Made by a program: the position numbers and the translations under genes. This document shows, one piece after another, positions 5,831-10,365 of a stretch of DNA of 10,365 nt. Every line of letters begins with the position of its first letter. Positions within the stretch are counted from its first letter, which is position 1. The stretch comes from Planctomycetia bacterium. Lineage in GTDB: Bacteria; Planctomycetota; Phycisphaerae; Phycisphaerales; SM1A02. Below the pieces are notes generated by a model. That model had not been told where the DNA came from. It was given only the letters and a program-made list of their open reading frames with translations, and did not search any database. The DNA is taken from assembly GCA_005799475.1 (NCBI GenBank), contig SYGQ01000170.1, positions 1 through 10,365 on the forward strand, written 5' to 3'.

Positions 5831-7747
5831 CTAGTACGCGCGGGTGTCGGCGTGTCGGCGCCAGTTCAGGAACGCGCGGTTGAGGACCCTATACCCACCC
5901 GGCGTGGGGTAGTCGCCGGTGAAGTACCAGTCGCCCGAGTGTTCGGGCATCGCGCGCCGGAGCCCCTCGACGGTCTGATAGACGACCTCGACCTCGCCCT
6001 TCCATGCCATCGTCTCTGGATGAATGATCCGTCCGATCTCGGTCGAGAGTTCGTCCTGCGAGAAGCGGTCGTAGATCAGCCGGACATGGTTCTTCATCGC
6101 CTCGACCGGGAGCGAGTCTTGCGCAGTGCACAGCGCCTCAACCTCTTGAAGGAGTGCCTCGTCGCCGCGTTGGCGCAGGAGGTTGACGGCCGCCTCAAAG
6201 GCGATGAACCGCCCGAGCTGGCTCATGTCGATGCCGTAGCAGTCGGGATAGAGGATGGGCGGTGCACTCGAGACGACGATGATCCGCGCGGGGTCGAGCT
6301 TCGCGAGAATGGTGATGATCGATTCGCGAAGGGTCGTGCCGCGGACGATCGAGTCGTCGACCACAACGAGCGTGTCGCCCGGTCGTACGGTGCCGCGCGT
6401 GATGTCGTAGACATGGCTGACGAGATCGCGGCGCGCCGCATCGTGCGTGATGAATGTCCGCAGCCGTTGATCCTTGTGTGCCACCTTCTCCGCACGCACG
6501 CGCACATCCATGAGGGCGCGAATGCGATCTGGGGTCGCTCGCCCCTCCTTGACGAGGCGGCACACTTCTTCGGCGCCACGGTCGCGCAGGATGCGTTCGG
6601 TCTCTTGGAGGATGCCGAGATAGGCGCTCTCGGCGGTGTTGGGGATGAAGGAAAACACAGCCTTCTCCACCGATCCGCCGAGGCGATCGAGGATCCGAGG
6701 GGCGAGACTTCGCCCCAACGACTTGCGCTCTTCGTAGATCTCGTGGTCGTTGCCGCGACTGAAGTAGATGCGCTCGAACGAGCACTGGCGGATCGGCCTC
6801 GCGGGCATGAATCGCTCGACTCGGATGGCGCCGTCGCGTTTGACGCTCAGGACATGACCCGGCTCAAGGGGCTCGATCGCGCGGACATCGACATCGAAGA
6901 CGGCCGCGAGCGCGGGCCGCTCGCTCGCGACCGCCACAACCTCGTCGGTGATCAGCGTGAACGCAGGGCGAATGCCCGCGCCGTCGCGGCACGCGAATGC
7001 GTCGCCGTTGCCCACAAGGCCTCCGAGCACAAAGCCGCCGTCGAACCGTTCCGCCGCGCGACGGAGAATTCGCCCGAAGTCGATGTGGGCCGAGACTTCT
7101 TGCGCGAGCGACCGGCCCTCCAACTGCGCGAACGATCCTGGTCCCATGGTGGCGATCAGGTGGTCGTGCTCGGCGTCGAGGGCATACCCGATCTTTTCGA
7201 GGACGACGCCCGTGTCGCTGTCGCCGACGGGTGCGAGACCGTACTCAAGGAGGAGCTGAAAGAGTTCCTGTGAATTCGTGAGATTGAAGTTCCCGGCGAG
7301 CGCCAGATTGCGGCTGGCGATGATGGATCGGCGGACGAATGGGTGGCACGCGGCGGCGGAACGGCCGCCGAAGGTTCCGTACCGCAGGTGGCCCAGGAGG
7401 ACTTCGCCAAGCAACGGCACGCGGCGCTTCAGATCGCGTTCGCTGATCGTTCGAAGCGCGGCATCAGTGAAGCCGCGCAGGGGGGCGAGCGCGTCGTCGA
7501 AGAGCCGCTCGATGGGATTGCGCTTCGCGCAGCGCTCTCGTTCGAGGAAGGCCTCCCCCGGGGGCGTATCGAACCGCACACACGCCATCCCTGCGCCATC
7601 TTGTCCGCGGTTGTGCTGCTTCTCCATCAGGAGATAGAGCTTTCGGAGTCCCCAGGTCGGGTCGCCGTACCTCTCTTGGAACCACGAGATCGGCTTGCGC
7701 AGTCGCACGAGTGCCAGTCCGCATTCGTGGGTCAGCGCATCGCTCAT
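5831..7747 (-). CDS. purF: Amidophosphoribosyltransferase, long form (PurF family)
   Basis: A 638-residue two-domain enzyme. By family it makes 5-phosphoribosylamine from PRPP and glutamine, the first step of de novo purine synthesis. The N-terminal Ntn glutaminase domain begins MSDALTHECG: after removal of an 8-residue propeptide, Cys9 would be the N-terminal nucleophile. It also shows HNRGQDGAGM (45-54), GHLRYGTFG (119-127) and GNFNLTN (152-158). The phosphoribosyltransferase domain has CSFERIYFSRGND (322-334), LRTFITHDAARRDLV (429-443) and the PRPP loop VVVDDSIVRGTT (461-472). It is longer than classical PurF (about 470-505) and matches my memory of the ~630-residue Bacteroidetes-type variant. 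The C-terminal cysteine pair of the Bacillus iron-sulphur type is absent (GDWYFTGDYP, 605-614). The start gives the expected short propeptide, but no Shine-Dalgarno site is seen. Whether it is the cell's main PurF or a paralogue cannot be told from this window. Confidence 0.88.
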   Translation of the reverse strand: MSDALTHECGLALVRLRKPISWFQERYGDPTWGLRKLYLLMEKQHNRGQDGAGMACVRFDTPPGEAFLERERCAKRNPIERLFDDALAPLRGFTDAALRTISERDLKRRVPLLGEVLLGHLRYGTFGGRSAAACHPFVRRSIIASRNLALAGNFNLTNSQELFQLLLEYGLAPVGDSDTGVVLEKIGYALDAEHDHLIATMGPGSFAQLEGRSLAQEVSAHIDFGRILRRAAERFDGGFVLGGLVGNGDAFACRDGAGIRPAFTLITDEVVAVASERPALAAVFDVDVRAIEPLEPGHVLSVKRDGAIRVERFMPARPIRQCSFERIYFSRGNDHEIYEERKSLGRSLAPRILDRLGGSVEKAVFSFIPNTAESAYLGILQETERILRDRGAEEVCRLVKEGRATPDRIRALMDVRVRAEKVAHKDQRLRTFITHDAARRDLVSHVYDITRGTVRPGDTLVVVDDSIVRGTTLRESIITILAKLDPARIIVVSSAPPILYPDCYGIDMSQLGRFIAFEAAVNLLRQRGDEALLQEVEALCTAQDSLPVEAMKNHVRLIYDRFSQDELSTEIGRIIHPETMAWKGEVEVVYQTVEGLRRAMPEHSGDWYFTGDYPTPGGYRVLNRAFLNWRRHADTRAY

Positions 7748-7770
7748 TGGGGGATCGAAGACTAGCGCAT

Positions 7771-7804
7771 CGGCGGGTACTGTCGGGCGACCCGCCGTCG
7801 CCCG
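7771..7804 (-). promoter_or_regulatory. Two mutually exclusive hairpins in the purF leader
   Basis: CGGCGGGT (7771-7778) pairs perfectly with ACCCGCCG (7790-7797), while CGGGCGAC (7784-7791) pairs perfectly with GTCGCCCG (7797-7804). The two 8-pair stems share bases 7784-7797 and cannot form together. In a minus-strand transcript the second stem forms first and the first ends 23 bases before the purF ATG. No T-run follows. It resembles an attenuator-type switch in shape, but chance pairing in GC-rich DNA is possible. Confidence 0.3.
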
Positions 7805-7807
7805 TCA

Positions 7808-7854
7808 TTCTCGGGAGGAAACGGTGAGACTCACTCGCCGTTCTTTCCCGAGAA
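7808..7854. repeat. Long imperfect inverted repeat across the stop of the hydrolase gene
   Basis: TTCTCGGGA (7808-7816) and TCCCGAGAA (7846-7854) are perfect arms. The pairing continues inward to ACGGTGAG / CTCGCCGT (7821-7828 with 7834-7841) around a 5-base loop that holds the TGA stop of the minus-strand gene. Over 21 positions, plus-strand RNA has one mismatch and three wobbles; minus-strand RNA has three mismatches. No T-run follows on either strand, so it is not a classical terminator. It could protect or process the 3' end of the message. Confidence 0.5.
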
Positions 7855-8721
7855 CGCCGTCAGCAGTGCGGCGTCGTGCGCGTCGTGCGCGTCGTTGCAC
7901 GAGTCCTTGCGCGAGTCGTTGCACGAGTCGTTGCGCGAGAATCGGATCGGTGCGGTCGGGGTGCTCGGGGGCGCCACTGCCACCGACGGCACCAGGGACC
8001 CCGCGCGGCGCGCCAACGCGTCGTGCGCCAGTTGCGGCGTGTTGCACTCCTGTGAGAGGTGCAGCAGGGTGACATGCGCGATGGATCCGCCGCGCGCGAG
8101 CGTTTCCACTGCGTGCGCGCACTGGTCATTCGACAAGTGGCCCTGATGCCCCATGATCCGCTGCTTCAAGAACTCAGGTCGCGACGAGTGGCGCTGCATG
8201 GCTTCGTCGTAATTGCTCTCAATGTTGAGGAGGTCGATCCCGGTGAAGGTGTCCACGAGGTCCGCTTCGACGCACCCGAGGTCCGTCGCGTGGCCGATGG
8301 AAGCGTCGGGGCCGTCGAATCGGTACGCGGTGGAACCCTCATCGTCGTGGGGAACCGCCACGGTGCGCACGATGACTGAATCGCCGAGGCGAAACTCGTC
8401 GCCAGCCACCCTGACGCACCCCACTGGGACGCCAGCCGCGACCGCGTCATCAGCGTGTTCGCCTCGCACGATGACGGGGATGGGGTGGCGCCGCAGATGC
8501 GCGGCCCACGACGCGGCCCAGTGGTCGGTGTCCAAGTGCGTAAGAAAGATCGCGCGAAGCCGCTGAAACGGCGAGATCGCGCTCGCACGCACGAGTCCTT
8601 CGCGCACGCGCCGCGGCGAGATCCCAGCGTCGACAAGGATGAAGCGGCCCGTGTCATCAAAGGCGATCGCGGTCGCGTTGCCCTTCGAGCTGCTGGCGAG
8701 GATGCAGAGTGTGGCGGCCAT
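7831..8721 (-). CDS. WalJ/YycJ-type metallo-beta-lactamase-fold hydrolase with repeat tail
   Basis: A 296-residue protein whose first ~235 residues align along their length with YycJ/WalJ as I recall it: LASSSKGNA (8-16), ILVDAGIS (28-35), the metal motif region FLTHLDTDHW (59-68), VPHDDE (123-128), HATDLG (144-149), NIESNYDEAM (166-175), GHQGHLSNDQ (191-200) and LLHLSQECNT (219-228). The family is a cytoplasmic nuclease-like phosphodiesterase group linked in Bacillus to the WalRK system and DNA repair; no such partners are here. Likely metal ligands are H62, D66, H67, H125, D147 and H221. The usual HxHxDH reads HLDTDH, so the second histidine is Asp64, as in the HxDxDH form known from ComEC-like proteins. 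After a Pro-rich linker, the tail (263-283) is built of tandem repeats. ATG is preceded by AAGGA at 8 bases. lpxA lies 25 bases upstream on the same strand, so the pair is probably one transcript. Confidence 0.85.
   Translation of the reverse strand: MAATLCILASSSKGNATAIAFDDTGRFILVDAGISPRRVREGLVRASAISPFQRLRAIFLTHLDTDHWAASWAAHLRRHPIPVIVRGEHADDAVAAGVPVGCVRVAGDEFRLGDSVIVRTVAVPHDDEGSTAYRFDGPDASIGHATDLGCVEADLVDTFTGIDLLNIESNYDEAMQRHSSRPEFLKQRIMGHQGHLSNDQCAHAVETLARGGSIAHVTLLHLSQECNTPQLAHDALARRAGSLVPSVAVAPPSTPTAPIRFSRNDSCNDSRKDSCNDAHDAHDAALLTAFSGKNGE
7873..7938 (-). repeat. Tandem 12-bp and 9-bp repeats encoding the hydrolase tail
   Basis: Four 12-base units (7891-7902, 7903-7914, 7915-7926, 7927-7938) alternate between GTCGTTGCACGA and GTCSTTGCGCGA, so the region is also two 24-base units differing by one base. 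They are followed by two identical 9-base units, GTCGTGCGC (7873-7881, 7882-7890). All lengths are multiples of three. Read on the minus strand they encode SRND SCND SRKD SCND and then AHD AHD. The near-identity suggests recent expansion by slippage. Confidence 0.9.
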
Positions 8722-8729
8722 CCGTGGCG

Positions 8730-8734
8730 TCCTT
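8730..8734 (-). promoter_or_regulatory. Ribosome binding site of the WalJ-like hydrolase gene
   Basis: AAGGA on the minus strand, 8 bases before the ATG at 8721, within the 25-base gap after lpxA. It supports the start that begins MAATLCILASSSKGN. Confidence 0.55.
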
Positions 8735-8746
8735 GCGCTTCGCAGG

Positions 8747-9550
8747 TCAGCCTTCGGTCAGGCGTCCGCGGGCGGTCACGATGCCGCGCTTGGATCCCTC
8801 GATGAAGGTGATGTATTCATCGACAATCGGATCGCCCGCGCGCGAGCGAAGGGCATCGAGCGCCTTGGCCGGGAGGAGACTGCTGCGGCACAGTGTGCGG
8901 TAGACCCAGCGAACGGTGTCGATGGTTGCAGAACTGGCGCCCGAGCGCCTGAGCCCGACGACATTGATGGAGGCGGCGTAGTTCACCCCAGTGACGAGGA
9001 AGTACGGGCAGACATCGAGCGTCGTGCCTCCGAGCCCGCTGATAAAGGCACCTCGACCCACACGCACGAACTGTTGGAGCCCGGCGAATCCGCCGGTGAT
9101 GACCTTGTCGGCGATCTCGACATGGCCGGCCAAGAGCGTCGAATTGGCGAACACATTGTTGTTCCCGATGATGCAGTCGTGCCCAGCGTGCGCCGCGGTC
9201 ATGAAATAGTTGTTGTTGCCGATGCGGCCGGGATCCTTCCACTTGGGTCGGTGAATGGTGACCGATTCACGGAAGACATTGCCGTTGCCGATGACGATCC
9301 CTGGGCCGGGTGTGTCCGGCGAGGTGCCGATGTCCTGCGGCGCGCCACCGATGCACACGAACGGATAGACATCGTTGTTGTCGCCGAGTGTGAGTGGACC
9401 GGTCAAGTGCACATTCGCGCGCAGCACAGTTCCCGCACCCACCGACACCGTACCCAGTGCGCCGTGAAGCAGGCACCATGGTCCGACGACGACTCCTGGT
9501 GAGAGTCGAACATCGCCCTCGATGACTGCGGTGGGATGGACCTTCGGCAC
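8747..9550 (-). CDS. lpxA: LpxA-type UDP-N-acetylglucosamine O-acyltransferase
   Basis: A 267-residue left-handed beta-helix acyltransferase. LpxA moves a 3-hydroxyacyl chain from ACP to UDP-GlcNAc, the first step of lipid A synthesis. The N-terminal half shows hexapeptide repeats (HPTAVIEGD, IGNGNVFRESVTIHR at 87-101, IGNNN, LAGHVEIADKVITGG at 140-154), and the C-terminal helical part carries INVVGLRRSG (195-204). The catalytic histidine of E. coli (H125) is kept as H124 in AAHAGHD (119-125), and H122 and H144 as H121 and H143. Three other functional positions appear changed: K76 is Gly75, H160 is Gln159 (LQQF for VHQF) and one arginine of the KRRG motif is Ser203. The start is GTG at 9550; an in-frame TAG lies nine codons upstream with no ATG or GTG between. 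No lpxB, lpxC, lpxD or fabZ is adjacent. The LpxA family is clear; a non-standard substrate is possible. Confidence 0.9.
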   Translation of the reverse strand: MPKVHPTAVIEGDVRLSPGVVVGPWCLLHGALGTVSVGAGTVLRANVHLTGPLTLGDNNDVYPFVCIGGAPQDIGTSPDTPGPGIVIGNGNVFRESVTIHRPKWKDPGRIGNNNYFMTAAHAGHDCIIGNNNVFANSTLLAGHVEIADKVITGGFAGLQQFVRVGRGAFISGLGGTTLDVCPYFLVTGVNYAASINVVGLRRSGASSATIDTVRWVYRTLCRSSLLPAKALDALRSRAGDPIVDEYITFIEGSKRGIVTARGRLTEG

Positions 9551-9589
9551 GCGGGGCAGAGTATCGGTGACCCCCTAGCATCGGGTGAG

Positions 9590-10279
9590 ATGGATCGGGT
9601 TCAACCGCTCGTTTTGTTCGTCGATCTGGGGAGGATCTCGTACTCGGACGCACTCGGGCGGCAGCGAAGTGAGCATGGTCGGGTCGTCGCTGGCGGATCG
9701 GGCACGATCGCGGGAACGATCTTTTTTCTTGAGCACGACCCGCCGGTCGTGACGGTGTCGCGTCGTCAGGGAGCGAGTGCCAATGTTCTCGCCTCGCCCG
9801 AGCGGCTCAAGGCCCTCGGCGTTGAACTTGCGGAAACGGACCGCGGCGGCGATGTCACCTGGCACGGTCCCGGGCAACTGGTCGTGTACCTCGTGCTTGA
9901 CCTCAACGCCCTCGGGCTCCGAGTCCACGGCTACCTTCGGTTGCTGGAGCAGGCGGTCATCGACGCGCTTTCGGGCTTCGGCATCGAGGCCGCGCGCGAC
10001 GAGACGGCGACAGGCGTGTGGGTCGGCCCGGGCAAGATCTGCGCGATGGGAGTGCGCCTGTCTCGGTGGGTGTCGATGCACGGGATCGCCCTCAATGTGA
10101 ACCCTGATCTTTCGCAGTTCGACCTCATCGTCCCCTGCGGGCTGGCCGGGCGGCAGGTCACAAGCATCGCGCGCGAGCTTGGGGATCGCGCTCCTGCGAT
10201 CGACGCGGTGAAGTTGAAGCTCCAGGAATGCCTTGCGGCGCACCTCGAACTCGCGAGGCAGCAGCACGCCGCTCGATGA
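9590..10279 (+). CDS. lipB: Octanoyl-[acyl carrier protein]:protein N-octanoyltransferase
   Basis: A 229-residue enzyme that moves octanoate from ACP to the lipoyl domains of E2 subunits and the glycine-cleavage H protein; LipA then inserts sulphur. Seen motifs: FFLEHDPPVVTVSRRQG (45-61), DRGGDVTWHGPGQLVVY (84-100), TGVWVGPGKICAMGVR (141-156) with the conserved Lys149, SMHGIALNV (162-170), and CGLAG (183-187) with the catalytic Cys183. The C-terminal part is short and helical as usual. I chose the ATG at 9590. An in-frame ATG at 9536 would add 18 residues with no LipB similarity and would overlap the lpxA start. Upstream is only GGGTGAG touching the ATG, so the ribosome binding site is weak. 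No lipA is in the window; lepA follows 43 bases on. Confidence 0.96.
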   Translation: MDRVQPLVLFVDLGRISYSDALGRQRSEHGRVVAGGSGTIAGTIFFLEHDPPVVTVSRRQGASANVLASPERLKALGVELAETDRGGDVTWHGPGQLVVYLVLDLNALGLRVHGYLRLLEQAVIDALSGFGIEAARDETATGVWVGPGKICAMGVRLSRWVSMHGIALNVNPDLSQFDLIVPCGLAGRQVTSIARELGDRAPAIDAVKLKLQECLAAHLELARQQHAAR

Positions 10280-10290
10280 GCACTACACTA

Positions 10291-10316
10291 GGGGGCTCAG
10301 CGCCGCCGCCCCCTTT
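10291..10316 (+). terminator. Possible hairpin between lipB and lepA
   Basis: GGGGGC (10291-10296) pairs with GCCCCC (10308-10313) around an 11-base loop and is followed by TTT. It could be a weak terminator for lipB or a structure in the lepA leader; the T-run is too short to decide. It ends 9 bases before the lepA ATG. Confidence 0.4.
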
Positions 10317-10322
10317 GACGCC

Positions 10323-10365
10323 ATGGAAATCCGGAACTTCTCCATCATCGCTCACATCGACCACG
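10323..10365 (+). CDS. lepA: Elongation factor 4 (LepA), N-terminal fragment
   Basis: Only the first 14 codons are in the window: ATG, then EIRNFSIIAHIDH. This is the start of the GTPase domain just before the P-loop. 'RNFSIIAHIDH' is typical of LepA/EF4, a ribosome-associated translational GTPase; the related TypA usually reads 'RNIAIIAHVDH'. No Shine-Dalgarno site is clear before the ATG. The rest lies beyond the right edge. Confidence 0.87.
   Translation, partial: MEIRNFSIIAHIDH

Noticed and set aside
5852..7273. 473-codon open frame on the plus strand, antisense to purF
   Set aside because: It lies wholly within purF, its product resembles no family I know and is rich in Arg, Ala and Asp as expected for a shadow frame in GC-rich DNA. 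purF on the other strand is unmistakable.
7873..7938. Short repeats considered as a CRISPR-like array
   Set aside because: Units are contiguous, 9 and 12 bases long, without spacers, and lie in frame inside a coding sequence.
9536..9589. 18-codon upstream extension of lipB from ATG at 9536
   Set aside because: It would overlap the lpxA start on the other strand and adds residues with no LipB similarity; the ATG at 9590 leads straight into the family sequence.

Overview
This is a GC-rich, gene-dense bacterial window with eight protein genes, six complete and two cut by the edges. No stretch above about 85 bases lacks a gene. The content is mostly housekeeping: translation (ileS, a stand-alone tRNA-binding protein, rpsD, lepA), purine synthesis (a long PurF-type amidophosphoribosyltransferase), cell envelope (LpxA-type acyltransferase, a membrane-anchored PpiD/SurA-like protein), lipoate attachment (lipB) and a WalJ/YycJ-type metallo-hydrolase. 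No mobile element, phage gene, CRISPR array, tRNA or rRNA is visible.

The LpxA homologue and the PpiD-like protein point to a diderm bacterium. The long PurF form is of the type I associate with Bacteroidetes and the PVC group. With the high GC, the frequent lack of strong Shine-Dalgarno sites and the scattered gene order, I lean towards Planctomycetota, perhaps Phycisphaerae-like. This is inference; no search was run.

Layout. Positions 1-2724 (+) carry ileS without its first codons. A 37-base convergent gap follows. From 2762 to 9550 everything is on the minus strand; in transcription order it is lpxA, the WalJ-like hydrolase, purF, rpsD, the PpiD-like gene and the tRNA-binding gene. lpxA and the hydrolase are 25 bases apart and probably co-transcribed. 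purF follows after an 83-base gap full of inverted repeats. rpsD has its own recognisable promoter and a good intrinsic terminator. The last two genes overlap by ATGA and are probably translationally coupled. Beyond a 39-base divergent gap, lipB (9590-10279, +) is followed by the first 14 codons of lepA.

I did not find a clear novel multi-gene system. The points most worth a second look are changes inside familiar genes: an IleRS whose C-terminal zinc knuckle has lost three of four cysteines, an LpxA homologue with several active-site positions changed, a WalJ-like hydrolase with HxDxDH in place of HxHxDH and a tail made of tandem repeats, and two mutually exclusive hairpins just before purF.
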